From the NCBI GenBank assembly GCA_023055505.1, contig JALIRH010000001.1:91728530-91792529 (forward strand): DNA of 64,000 bases. Reading direction: 5' to 3'. Position 1 is the stretch's first letter; the number at the start of each line of letters is the position of its first letter. Positions 13,447 through 25,900 of this stretch are shown here, one piece after another. Made by a program: the position numbers and the translations under genes. Source of the DNA: Callipepla californica brunnescens. Its lineage: Eukaryota > Chordata > Aves > Galliformes > Odontophoridae. The notes beneath the pieces were generated by a model. That model was not told the origin of the DNA and ran no database searches. It was given only the letters and a program-made list of their open reading frames with translations.

Positions 13447-16400
13447 CATCACTGTTAAAACCCCCACGTAATTATAGAATGGCACCACAGATTTTTGCAG
13501 GGTCCTTGACATTGTGTTAGACTGACACTATGGTTTGAGCAGTAAAGTCTTGACAGAAATTTCAGACAGGAGATCCTCAGAAGCATTACAGAAGCTGAGA
13601 CCATGTTCTTCCATATAAATCCTACATAGAACAGATTATCTTGAAGCCAGACTGTTTTTTTTTTTTAACATTTCCTCAAACATTTCCTCTGTGAGGATGA
13701 CAAAACCAAGCAGAAGAGAGAACTGCTAGAAACAAGTAGACATCCTCACAGTCTCCCAGGTGGCAGTGTCCACAAAAGCAAACACTGGCTGAGAAATGTC
13801 TTCAGTACATTTCAGTATACTCTAACAAGGTAGAAAGCTTGCTACAACCTACATCTGGTGCTCCATATATACATATTTAAATACAATTAAGGTGAAACAA
13901 AGGTTAGAGTTGATGAAGTACCTCTGTGTGCAAAACAAAAACCACCATCCTGCTGCCTGGAAATCTCAGTTTCCAGAATTAATAGGCTACAAAGCAAGTA
14001 CAGATTCCCCAGTGTTCAAAACTGTTGTGCTTTAACCTGGCAAGTAATGAAGCGCCACGGCATCCCAGCTGAAATCAGGACAAAAAATAATCATGAATTG
14101 TTGAGATTTTCTTGCCATGATTAATTCTGTCTTCCATTTACAAGGTTTAATTTGCATTCATCCCAGTCTTACCAGAACAACTGAGGTATATTTCAATAAA
14201 TAAATAAATAAATAAATATGGCTAAGAATAGGCATCCAAGAGAATAATTATAAAAATATGTTTCTGTATCACCTGTCAGTTCAAAACACTGACCATGTAT
14301 GGTTATGTTTTAATGCTTCCCATTTCTCTTCCCATGCTCATGTTTTCCTTTCACGTCACCTCTGCTCCAACTCATAGGTTGGAGCCAGGGAGCCAAGTGT
14401 AAATCACCCCCAAACTGGTGCTTTTATGATTTTGCCTGCTGCTGTTCCTCCTCTCCCAGCTGCTTCTCCTTCTGCTCTTTTGCCATTTTACAGAATAAGG
14501 ATGATAATCTGAGTTTTTCAGGAACATCATTTGGGAAATATTTTTGAAAAAAGAGTCAGCCTTTAAGAATTTCAGTTTCCATAATGCTTGTTTGGTAATT
14601 TCCATAATAATTTCCAATTTGGTAGCCAGGTTAGCACTGAACAGTATATGAAGGCTAATAAGGAACTGTTTTTGCCACCATAAAGCCATACAAGTTGCCA
14701 GCAGTATCTTGGCACCACTATTTATAGTTAAATTTCACATGGGAAACATGGCAGCATGGACATTTATGAATAAAGATTTAATCTAAAAATATTAAATTTT
14801 TAATGTGCAATTACCAGAGATTTATCCAGTGTAATTTAGAACAGTTAAGTTATACTTTCTACTATGCAAAAACCACAGCAACTGAATATTCCTGTAGGCC
14901 CAGATTAAAATTTGGGAAAGAGAAGATGTCCCATTGTGCCTTTTTTTCCTCATAATGCAAAAGCTTCAATGGAATTGCCCTTTAATAGTCTTGCTATTAT
15001 TTCAACTAATACAGCTATTTAAGTCATTAGATAATTGGGCACATCATGGACTCATCTGCTCTTCATTTCCAGTACTTGAAAGATTAACAAAATGAATCCA
15101 ACTGGCAATAAATTTTTTAAGAGCTGAAAAATCTATTTGGAGAATTGTCAAAACTAAAGTAGTATCTGTAACTTTAAAATGCCTCAACTGAGAAGCAACA
15201 ATTCAGTACATCTGAATTACATTTATCACGTGCTTTCCATTTAAATACTCAGAAGAAATTGTGTCGATACCACTCTTTTTGCTGTTTATACAGGTATTTG
15301 GTTTCTCTCTCGTCTTTGATTCTGTAATCATAGCTCAAGAAAAAAATCAAAATGGCCAAAATCACAATGAATTATAACACATCTGTCTAGATAAATCTCA
15401 GTTCTCTTTTTACCTAAATGGAACTGAATGATTTTATGATAGCAAAACATGAAATTATGTTTAAAAAGAAAATTAAAATATAAGATAGGCCTACCATAGC
15501 ATTTGGTGTATTTCCGCTCTTAATGCAAGAACACTCTTTTAAAACAGTTTATTCTACTATTTTGACCCTAGTATGTAGTATCTTACTTGTCTGAATGCCT
15601 CTGTTTTGTTATAAATTAAAACAGAATATCTCCCTTCAAATGGAAGAAGCTTTGACCACCCCTGTATTCCTCACATTCCTTATATTCCATTGCAAAAAAC
15701 ATGTCTTTTGTCTCTGAATACAGAAGCTTTTGTAACATGCAGTGCCGTGTATTTTTGAAATCTATGTATTGAAACTGAACACAATATCACTAGATTATAT
15801 AAAGAAGGATACAGCCTCCCTGCTTTGTGATCATATTCTCTTCATATGCATTTTAGAAAATCACAATAGATTTTTCCCTCTGCACAGTCAAGATGCAACG
15901 TGATACATAATTAGCTAGGTAGGAAATGTAACAGAAAAGAGAATATTTATATCCTGCAGAGTAAAATCACATTTTGAACTGTTCCTTAGGAAGGACTTTG
16001 AGTTTGCAATCCTCTCTTTAGCAGATTTATTATTTCCCTCAGTTCTATTCATTTCAAATGCCTGCACAGGCCTTTTTCTGTTGTTAGAGGACAATTGAAA
16101 CTTTCCATCTTTCATCAGAAATCTTTGATGATGCATTGAGTGCAGAATCATAAAGGTTTCTTATGTCCTCCACTGACCTGTTCATTAAATGAGATATCAT
16201 ATGAGCAGGCTTTGGAACTCCTTCTGAATTTCTGGCCATGTGGGAAAGAAGTATAGTCATAGAACATGACAGCAGATTCATGTCTAGATGATCCATTTCC
16301 AACCCTATCCCCTTCTTTGTTTTTTGTGTTTTTTTTAGATATTCCTATTGTAGTTGAATGACCATCCTGAACTTCATTTCTCTCCATTATTCCTGAACCT

Positions 16401-19400
16401 TGGGGCTCCACATTTTGCAAGAACATTCAATGATAGTGATAGTTTGATAAACACAATTTCTATATGCATAGAAAATGTAATCCATGTGATCCTTGTCAAA
16501 ATATGGTCAAAACTGAATAGACAGAGAACTGCATCTTTCTGATTTCATTCTTTACTCACCTCCAGAAGGGTATTCATTATATAGCACATTATTTTAAAGC
16601 ATAATTTTGTGGAACAAGCTATGCAATGTACGCAATAGCATACATAAAAAATAAAATCAGGATTTATATTCTACAAGGCATATCACTAAATAATGTTTAT
16701 CATACAGCATGCTGCAAATTACATCACCACAATTTCGAACAGAAATCTGAATATCAAGATTCTCTAGATAATGAAATGGAAGGCCATTTTTCTTCCATTT
16801 AATTAATGTGAAAGACAGTTTTAAAATTCTAAATAAAAATTCAAATAACAATAAAACATTTCCATAAACAGCAATCTATTATTTTTTGTTATTTTAAAAA
16901 ACAATTTAGCATTTTTTGGTTGAATTTTGCAAAAAAAAATTGTCAGTTCCTCTGAAAAGTTGCAATTTTCAGTTACAGGCTGGTATTTTGAAATGAAAGA
17001 ATCTTGTAAAGAATATCTGACTTAGTAATCATCTATTGCATAGTACTTTTCATATGCCACAATATGCATATTTGTAGAGAGAAAATATGCACAAATTAAT
17101 TATAACTCTTTACAGTGAAAACTCATTAGGAATGATGTGTTCATCATTTTATAAATGAAAGCTTTGCTGTGAATAAATACAGTGGTATAATTACATAAAT
17201 TACATATAGTAAAGTATTTCTCAAAATCTTCTGTTGGTTATACTCAACAACAGTGTTACTTGACCTGCTAATAAAACTGAAACTCCAAGGAGCAGTTTTC
17301 CTGCTCTGTAATGTCTGTAAGAAACTATTAGTATTAGAGATTCTGCAATGAGTTCCATGTTTGCCATTGTCTATACTGGCTGCTCCGCTACATATGAGTA
17401 ATCTCACCGCTTTTAGGGAATAGACTCACGTGTCTTAAGATACAACTCAAGACTCAAATTGGGACACTTAAATTTCATTGTCTGTATGTAGGCTATGTTA
17501 TAGACAATGGGAAATCACCAGTGTAAGTAAAGGCACTGAGCACTGTGACCCAGTGTATCCAATGTATCTACAATGGGCTGGCAAATGTGACACAGAATCT
17601 AACCCGTACCAGTAGAAGTACACTCTTACTAACTGGCAGCTGGGGAAGAAACACTGCACACGTAAAACAGTGCTAAATACCTCTCTTTGGACTACTCAGT
17701 AGATCCTTAGATGTCCCAATGGCTAGATTATTCCCAGGTGTCACTCTCCAGTTGAGTGGTTGCAACAAAAGTTCAGGTACTGAACCTACCCATCAATACA
17801 TACAAAGCTACTGTGCATGTACATATATACTCGGCTCCTCACTGAAAGAAAGGAAGACCTGAACTGTACCACAAATCCATTAGGCACATGGAGGAGAGAG
17901 AAAAAAGCTCCTAACTTCAGTCCTCTGTATTATTTTTTAAAACCTCTCAAATGCTTCTAGTTTAGACAGCATTAATCACATTGTTTAAGTGTCAAATCTG
18001 CTTTTTAGATGGAGGACCTGAAAGTGCTTGGGAAGCATTCGTTAAATTCAGTGACAGAGTAGAATATAATGTATCTGTTGAATTTTCCACATGAATTCCA
18101 AAGTCCTCTCTACTAAACATAACATATTTTTCTTTATCAACTGTGCTTACAGTTGCAGAACTCTACCTCTGCTTCACCAATCGCAAGATGTGATGTGTGT
18201 TCAACTATTGACAAGATTCATTGAACTCTGCACACTAATTTAGAATTTTAAAAAACATATATTTTCCATCCCTGGTCTAAAAATCTGTTTTTCTTATCAG
18301 AAGTGTAGCAACAATTCTGTCAGAGAGTATCTTTACTCATCTGTTTCTTTGAAAAGCTCCATCCATATGTTGCTTCAAACTGCCTGTATGGATAATTCTG
18401 TATGCAGAATGACATTCCACAAACCTATCTTTCACCGTGTACTGAAAAATTGAAATATTTTGCAGTTCTCTTGCTAGTAAATGATGAATTCCTTGTTGCT
18501 CATTTTTCTTAGAAAAGTAGCCACGATACAAAAAAAAAAAGTGAATATTCTACTTAAAAGATGCTTGATGCATGCTTCTACTTTAAATATAGGCAGTTAT
18601 TTAACTCTCAACATTTGCATTTGTCTCCAAATGTTAAATCCACTCTGATCAGACCAAAAGCTGGAACAAAAAATGCTGATATTTCACAGGAGTAAAATTT
18701 TATTCTGAGAACCGGAAATCAGACCTCCATGTGGAAAAGATTTTTAATCAATAAATGAAATAATCTTAAATAGAATCCCATAGAAAAATGTTTCTGAAAT
18801 GTCTCTTCAGCTTGTTATTATAGACACATGGGTATACTGATATATAAAAAAATAGCTAGTAAAGATTTACCTGCATACCAAACCATGAATTCTCTTGAAA
18901 TTTTGGAGAACATTTTTGTACTCATGAGTATTTCTAATAGTCTTACAACACAAGGAACTCTTAAAAATAACAGACTTTTAAAATACAGTTGTTTTTTTTT
19001 AATGTGGGATGTCACTGAATTTTTCACGTGCTTTATTTTATCTTAATTAGGGGAACATTTCTACAATTCAGGCAGTGAAAACTCTTGAAAATAATTATAT
19101 CTTATCTCATATACAGTGGCAGTAGTATTGTTAAAGCCAAGGTATCTCGAAGAGTATTAGTTAAGTTTGTATTCTGCAAAGGACACAACTTCTCTTTGAC
19201 AAACTGCTTCAGATTTTTACCCAAAAAGGCTGCCTGCTTTTTTCAGATACACAATTTTATTTAATCAAAAATATTAATTTTGTCTACAAGTTTTCTCTTA
19301 CAGATATCTTCCTTGATGTTTTTACTTTTCATCTGAGATGCTATTCATTAGAAAAATGCAGTAAAAGCGTGATGAATATCCAATTTCCAGTCTTCTGATT

Positions 19401-20069
19401 CACATTAAATAGTAGTGGCCAAAGCAGGAGCCTGCTAGGATAACCATTTTCAATTGATATCTGCACAGCATATTCTGATTTACATATAATTCTAACAAGA
19501 GTTTTCTGAAACATTTGGACTTCTCCTAAATGAACACAGTTACTCTATTGTTATATGAGGACTGCAATTATTAAGATGAATTCTCTGAGTCTTTCTATGC
19601 AATAGGCCGACAATGACACTACTTCCTCTGGATTTATACAGCCAATAAAAGTACTTTCTGTCCTACACTGAAAGTGCATCACAATTTACTCTGCCATTTC
19701 ATGATATATAAATTCTCTCAACAGAAGAAAGAAAGAAACAATGTGGCCCTTAGGGCACAAACTTGAATCAAAGTAAAGAGCTATACTTTCAATTGCTCTA
19801 ATCTTTGCAGCAACAACAACAACAAAAAAGACACTGTTTTCCTTTAAAATTGTATAAGAAAAAATAACTCCTGGCTGATTTCAATTACCATTTGATAGGC
19901 TGGTGAGAAACTTATAATTCCATCATTACATATTATAATGCAGTACTGTCTTACTCAGTTTGTCTACCACAGTCTCAAAATAAACACATTCAGAGTGCTG
20001 TATAATATGCAATAAGGTTCCTAAAAGAGAACATTTTTTTCATAGTAATGCTAAACTCCAAAAGTGAAT
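13447..20069. other. No gene recognised; repeat-poor AT-rich stretch
   Basis: More than 6.5 kb without a recognisable transposon. A short (AAAT)n lies at 14195-14218. The longest open frame (about 105 codons, minus, 14372-14689) has no motif. The stretch could be regulatory gene-desert DNA, but nothing in the sequence alone shows that. Confidence 0.5.
14195..14218. repeat. (AAAT)n microsatellite
   Basis: About six tandem AAAT units in AT-rich sequence. Confidence 0.9.
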
Positions 20070-20311
20070 TAGGAGGAAGAAGATAGATTTATATTAGATG
20101 TTAGGAAATTATTTACTCAAGAGGATGGTGAGGCCCTGATTCAGGCTGCCCAGAGAAGCTGTGGATGTCCCATCCCTGGAGGTGTTCAAGGCCAGGTTGG
20201 ATGGGGCACTGGGCAGTCTGAGCTGGTGGGGGGCAGCCCTGACCATGGCAGGAGATTGGAACAGTAAGGTCCCTCCCAACCCATGAAATTCTATGACTCA
20301 ATGACTCTGTG
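20070..20311 (+). mobile_element. CR1 LINE 3' UTR and terminus
   Basis: Shows the standard CR1 3' order: a lead resembling GATTTAGATTGGATATTAGG, then GAGGATGGTGAGGCCCTGAT, CAGGCTGCCCAGAGAAGCTG and CATCCCTGGAGGTGTTCAAG. The end is three degenerate 8-bp repeats (ATTCTATG, ACTCAATG, ACTCTGTG). About 240 bp, strongly 5'-truncated and noncoding. The usual TAGTGGTTGG / AGATGATCTTT block is altered. Confidence 0.95.
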
Positions 20312-20920
20312 TTAATGAATGCAAAAAGATCCAGTTATCAGCACAAGAAAACATTTAAAGGTTATATTATAAATATTTTTAATGTGCAAGTAAAGCAATA
20401 TTTAACAACAAATCATGTTTGAACATTTAGTTCATCATTTGAAATATTTACCTTTAAATTCTCAATCTCTGACTTCTTTCTAACAATATTTCATAGTGAG
20501 CCTATATCTTATTTACACTGAGAGCCATTTACACGTTTCTGGCTGGGTTAAGGGGACTTTCAGTGAGTGTAAATCTAATATATTTTCAGTCAAAATTGAA
20601 GAGTTGATCTTTCCCTGTTCTAATATATCATTTACCTTCAGCTGAAACATTAATGTCAAATGAAATAATTAATTTTCAAAATCCTATACAAACATAGCAC
20701 CAAACTTCATCCTTAAACGAGTCACTAGCTAGTCTTCAGTTCATATGATGTACAGTAACCTTTTCCACTGGTAAATGTGCAGTTTGGACTGGAAATGATA
20801 TTAAAATGCTACTCATGTCAGGGAAGATGTTCAAAGGATGAGTGCATTTCTGACAAGAATACCTGTAAAGATTCTTTTCTTCTCAAAATGTAACAGAATT
20901 ACATTTCATCAGTATCTATC
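20312..20920. other. No gene recognised
   Basis: AT-rich sequence between a CR1 tail and the LTR composite, with nothing identifiable. Confidence 0.6.
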
Positions 20921-21480
20921 TGTCGTGGCTTTGGTTGCAGTAGAGTTAATTTTTCTTTTTTTTTTTTTTTTTTTAGTAGAGGCATGTATGATGCTATGCT
21001 TTTTTGTGTTGTTTTTTGATGAAAATAGTGATGATAGCACCTTGATGTTTTAGTTGTTGCTAAGCAATACCAACACAGAGACAAGGACTTTTCTATTTCT
21101 TGTGATGCCTCTGACAGTAAGGAGCTGGGGGTGCACAAGGAGATGGGAGAGGAGACAGTCAGGACAGATGACCTGAAAGAGCCAAAGGGATATCCCATAC
21201 CATGTGGTGTTGTGCTAAACAATATAAGCTGGAGTAAGGAAGGAGAAATAGGGTGTACATCTGAGTGATGTCATTTGTCTTCCCAAGTAACCGTTATGTG
21301 TGATGAACCTTACATTCCTGGGAGTGACTGAACATCTGCCTACCAATGTTAAGTAGTAAATAAATTCCTTGTTTTGCTTTGCTTGTGTGCATGGTTTTGC
21401 TTTACTAGTAAACTGTCTTAATCTCAACCCACAAATTCCAATTCTCTCCCTCACCCCCCCACCGTTTTTGAGTGATGACA
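20921..21480 (+). mobile_element. LTR part 1 of the composite (5' complete, 3' end lost)
   Basis: Begins TGTCGTGGC. It has a poly-T expansion at 20956-20974, then GCAATACCAACACAGAGAC, CAAAGGGATATCCCATACCA, AATATAAGCTGGAGTAAGGA and GTAGTAAATAAATTCCTTG. It runs to CTCTCCCTCACCCCCC and stops short of the CCACGACA-type LTR end. AATATAAGCT occupies the place where related LTRs carry an AATAAAAGCT poly-A signal; part 2 keeps AATAAAAGCT. Confidence 0.75.
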
Positions 21481-21519
21481 TGGGATGGAATAGAAGGATC
21501 CAGTCCACAAATGCTTGGC

Positions 21520-22534
21520 TACAAGACTGGTGCTAGAGCAAGGCTTTGGGTTCTTTGATAATGGCTGGTTCTATAAGACACCAGACCTGTCAGTAATACA
21601 TCAGAAAAGTTTATCTCACATTGGCAAAAGGGTTCTGAGACAGGAATTAGCAGGGCTCTTTCAAAGAGCTTTAAACGAGATTTGAATAAGGATGGGGTTC
21701 TAGATGGACTTGCACTGGTGGGGCAGCACTCTAGTACTGATGAAGACTGGGAAGCCACCCTCCCCTCTACAGTAAAATTGGCGTGCTCAGCTCACTCCCT
21801 GAAGTGCCTGTACAACAATGCATGCAGCATGGGAAATAGCTGGAGGAGTTAGAAATCCGTGTTTGGGCAGGAGATTATGATCTGGTGGCAATAACGGAGA
21901 TGTGGTGGGACAGATCACATGACTGAAATGTGGTCATAGATGGTTTTGTCCTTCTCATGAAAGACAGGGCAGCAAGGCAAGGTGGCGGAGTTGGTGTTAA
22001 TATGAGAGAGCAACTAGAATGCATTGCGTACTGTCCAGAGGCAGATGAGAAGTGAGTTGAGAGTTTGTGGGTGAAAATTAAGAGGTAGGCTGGCATGGAT
22101 GACACTGCTGTTGGTGTCTATTACAGGCTACTGGATCAGGATGAGGATGTTGATGAGGCCTTCTACAGACAGCTGATAACAGCCTCACAATTACGGGCTC
22201 TGGTTATCATGGAGGATTTTAACTACTCTGATATTTGATGGAAGGCCTACTCAGATAGCCATCCACAGTCCAGGAGGTTCCTTCAATGTGTTGATGATAA
22301 CCTTGTTCTGAATGCCATCTCCAGGCAGTTGAAAGAGAAGAGAGTTATCAGTAGTAGTCAGCATGGGTTCAGAGGGGGAGGTCATGCTCGACCAACCCGG
22401 TGGCCTTCTGTGATGCCATCGCTGGCTGGGTGGATGGGAGGAGAGCAGTGGATGTAATCTACCTTGATTTCAGCAAGGCATTTGACATTGTCTCTCACAA
22501 CATCCTTATAATGAAACTGAGGGAGTGTGGAATA
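21520..22534 (+). pseudogene. CR1 ORF2 remnant: endonuclease joined to the start of reverse transcriptase
   Basis: CR1 ORF2 encodes an AP-like endonuclease followed by a reverse transcriptase. Here, after a leader-like spacer (21520-21810), the endonuclease is readable: NACSMGN, then AITEMWWD, SHD, then GVYYRLLDQDEDVDEAFYRQ and SRRFLQCVDDN. At about 22305-22325 the sequence jumps to the reverse transcriptase at LNAISRQLKEKRVISSSQHG. It continues through the palm motif YLDFSKAFDIVSHN and stops after KLRECGI. The endonuclease C-terminus, the linker and the RT fingers upstream of SQHG are missing, yet the frame is kept across the join. Stops (for example after SHD) and a 1-bp loss after SQHGF make it dead. 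It lies between two LTR parts. Confidence 0.88.
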
Positions 22535-22540
22535 CAATTC

Positions 22541-22576
22541 ATTGCCCTTCTCTGGACACGTTTCAGGGTCTCAATG
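22541..22576 (-). mobile_element. Short inverted CR1 3' UTR scrap
   Basis: The reverse complement contains GTGTCCAGAGAAGGGCAAT, a hallmark of the CR1 region just downstream of ORF2 (GTGTCCAGAG(A/G)AGGGC). It abuts the plus-strand RT fragment in opposite orientation. Only about 36 bp. Confidence 0.7.
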
Positions 22577-22599
22577 AATACAGAATAAGTGATACTGAA

Positions 22600-22904
22600 G
22601 GACATGGAATAAGTGTTGAATATAGTCATGATATCCCATCCAGATGGTGTCATGCTCAGCAATAAAAGCTGAGATAAAGAAGGAGAAAGTGGGGGGCATT
22701 TGAGTGACGATGTTTGTCTTCACAAGTAACCTTTATACATGATGAGCCCTGGGAGTGATTGAATATCTGCCCACCAATGGGAAGTAGTAAATGAATTCCT
22801 TCTCTTTCTTTGCTTGTGTTCCAATACTCTTCCCCATCCCATCTGAGGAAAAAGAGTGCGTGGCTCCATGATGCTGAGCTTTCTGACAGGGTCAAACCAC
22901 AACG
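22600..22904 (+). mobile_element. LTR part 2 of the composite (5' truncated, 3' complete)
   Basis: From GATATCCCATCCAGATGGTG it parallels LTR part 1 and keeps the poly-A-signal-like AATAAAAGCT. It continues with GGAAGTAGTAAATGAATTCC and CCCCATCCCATCTGAGGAAA, and ends GGTCAAACCACAACG. Compared with part 1 it lacks the first roughly 270 bp and the GCATGGTTTTGC...CTCAACCC block, but keeps the LTR end. Confidence 0.75.
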
Positions 22905-25900
22905 CTAGCATTAACATAGATTTGTTTTACTTGATTCTGTCACGGAAGAAAAAAAGAAACAAAAAAACCCTACCTTGATAATAGATCATAATAACTACAG
23001 TATTATCTAAACCAGACATTAAGACTTGACGTGTTTTTTGCGTTACTGCTACCTCATCACATCAGTAATAATGAATACATTCATTATTTGAGATGTGATG
23101 GAGAAACTGGGCTTGAATGAAGGGAAAAGACCATGTCAAATAGGTGAACGTAAGAAAAAAAAGTTTTGCAGAATGAATGACAGAATCAAAGTCAGATGCA
23201 TGAGTTCTGTGATCACTGTTAGCTATTTTATTAATTTTACAGTGTCATTATCAATCTGCAAGTATATTTTAGAAAGTTTTGCTCTATGTAGGTCAGTTTC
23301 TTTGCTGCTGTAAACTCACAGTGCCTATTTACAGCAAGTGAAAATCTGCTCCGCTCATTACAGCAAATTCTCTCTACTTAGCTAAACTAGTTTGTTGCGA
23401 GTGTATTCTATTCCATTTATTAGCAGGGAAAAGATCTATGACCTTGGCTACATTCCTGTGAAAGCAGTCCTTTATCTCAGAATACAGAGGAGTGTGATGT
23501 GAATAATGCTGCTCCATAGAAGCCTGAGAAAGAAAGTGCTACATGGAAAATACGGAAGTAATGTCTTGGGAAATTCCCTATGAGCTTCACATCCTGGCAG
23601 ATGTGACTGAAGGCTCTCTTTCTCTCTAATGGTGACATTCTTAAAATCTTGAGAGTGAATAAAGCAGGCAGCTTCCGAGACAACAGCATTTTGATAGCTG
23701 CAAGGTGGTTAAGGCTGTGACAAAATATAAAACGTAAAATGTAAAGGAAAATGACATGTAATTTTTTTGCTATTATTGTTCTAGAACTTGCAACTGGAGT
23801 GTATTTCCATTACACTGGAGTGTGCATAGGGATTATATGGAAATTGTTTTTGTTTTTTGTTTTTCTTTTCTCCTTTTCTGTAAAGATTGCAGCAATCTCT
23901 GTCCCCAAATTACTCATTACAAATTTATACAGCACAGCTGGTGTTCTGTATAACCCACTGGGCATTTGTTGACACTATACTGAACAGGTATATTTACAGT
24001 TCTCGGGAGAAAATGGTATTGTATGTGTTTTCAAAACTCTCCTAAAACATCTGCAAGGTACAATGAAAACACAAATACAACAACAACAACGAATAGTCCT
24101 CCACCTCACTTCAATCAGCAAATGCTGACTACTAGAAATTAATTCACCCTCTACTACATCCTTGCTGGCTTATTTATTTAACTGCCAGGTAAAGGCAAGA
24201 CTAGATTAAATTTGCCCAACAATTCAGACATTGATGGTAAAAACTATAGGAAAGTATAAATGGAAAATTCTGGCACTAGACAATATTGTTCAGCCCTAGA
24301 ATAGGAAAAAGAACAGATAAACAAGATCACTCGAAAGAGGTAAACCTAGCAAAAGTTATGGTTTTACTACTTAAAGGAGCCAATTTAAAACTCACCAAAA
24401 TAATACCTTAATCTACTCAGAATGACTGATGCCATGTGTACTCAGGTAATGATTATGAGTGAAGTCATGTTCTAACACTGAGTATTTGTGACTGAAAAGA
24501 AATAGTAAAGCCTGTATTTGTAAAGGAGATTAATCAAAGTGGTGAGTAACCAGAGAAGGTTAAGGAAAAGGGATCAAGAAATCCTACAAACATAAGTATT
24601 TATGATCAGTGAAATGAGAAACAGTTGTACTGCAAATTTTTATTTGCTAAGGGTAAATTCTTTGAAATAACTTGAATGAGAAAAAAGAAGAAATTACCTT
24701 TTCAAGAGAACAGAAGGATTACACAGCCTAGAAGCTCACTGCACATAGCATGATGAGCACACGACTATGATTATGTGATTTTGTTTTTTGTGGCAGTGCA
24801 GATCAGAGATTCATTACACAGCAGTCCTTTTCTAGGCATGTGTTCTAATGCCTGACTAGTTTGAGTCTGATTAAGAAGAATAAACATAATTTTCTAAACA
24901 TAAGAGTTTAGTTCCATTTGATATACCTAAATTTCTAACTTCTAAATAAAATATCTTTAAAGGATTTTGGAGAAAAGTATGTATTCCTTGAGGCAGTTGA
25001 GAGCATTTGGGTGTCCCAGTCAACTTGACTATCTCTCTGCTGGGCCAAGGCCTACCCTTGCTCCTAAGTGTCATGATGCAGGACTGTACAGCTATCAGCT
25101 GCTACTTTTCAAAGTGAGGTGGCCTTGCCCACCCCGTAGGTGGTCTCATGACCTTGTCAAGGCATCTTCTGGAAGATCTTTGTGTCAGCTATGCTGGAAA
25201 GCCTCCAAAAAATTCCACAGTGCAATAATGGTCACATGCTAGTACTTGAGTAACTTTTTATCCTATAGGCGTAATTCTTCTGGGTTTGCAGCAGCACAGG
25301 GTATTTTCTGCTACGTGTCCTCATGAGTTCCATTGATAAGTAGATCATCACACAAATACTGGAGGTAACTGCATCTAGAAAGGCTCAGAGCAGCCTGGAA
25401 TGCGGGAGATAAAAGTTTGCAATGCAGGCATGGAGCTCAGACATTTTCTCCAGTGTCTCTTGGCTCCCTTCACTTACCATATTGGCTGTAAATGCTTTGT
25501 TGTTCTAGTTTCCAAAGGGTCTTGGTCCTAACTATTGACTATATTGTATGCTCTCAATGCATGCAGTTTAATGCAGAATAATTATGATATTGTGATTACT
25601 ATTCTGAAAAGCCTAGAGGATTCTTTAAGAAGATTCTTTAAATAATCCAATTAATATAAGAGCATTTTGCACTGTCTGTCCTTTCCTTGAGAAAACAAAA
25701 CAAAACAAAAAAACTGCCTTGTGCATCTCACAGAGCTGATAACATACTGCGCGAAATACTTAAGATGATTTGCACATTTGTGTTCATTTTCGTGAGTTAC
25801 AGTTTTAGGGGTCATATGTTCAATGCCCACTGAGATTAAGGAACATGTTTCAGCATATTTTAATGCTTGCTAATCTTTTCTTTGTTTCACTGCAGGTCAA

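Larger units (their letters stand above)
20921..22904 (+). mobile_element. Composite element: ERVL-type LTR, internally deleted CR1 ORF2, second LTR part
   Basis: The unit starts TGTCGTGGC and ends AAACCACAACG, matching the TGTCGTGG...CCACGACA ends of avian ERVL-type LTRs. The flanking pentamers are CTATC (20916-20920) and CTAGC (22905-22909), a 4/5 match to a 5-bp target duplication. The two LTR parts overlap in about 280 bp of shared sequence (near 21189-21470 and 22630-22850), which rules out a simple CR1 insertion into a solo LTR. No gag, pro, pol or env of a retrovirus is visible between them. The interior is CR1 ORF2 in sense. Either a non-autonomous LTR element carried CR1 sequence, or a tandem LTR/CR1 rearrangement took place. 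By eye the two LTR parts differ at about one site in five, so the element is old. Confidence 0.7.

Noticed and set aside
14372..14689. 105-codon minus-strand frame
   Set aside because: No motif; basic C-terminal part only. Unsupported.
20956..20974. T-run as a LINE poly-T tail
   Set aside because: It sits inside the LTR body, where related LTRs have a TTTTCTT stretch, so it is an internal expansion.
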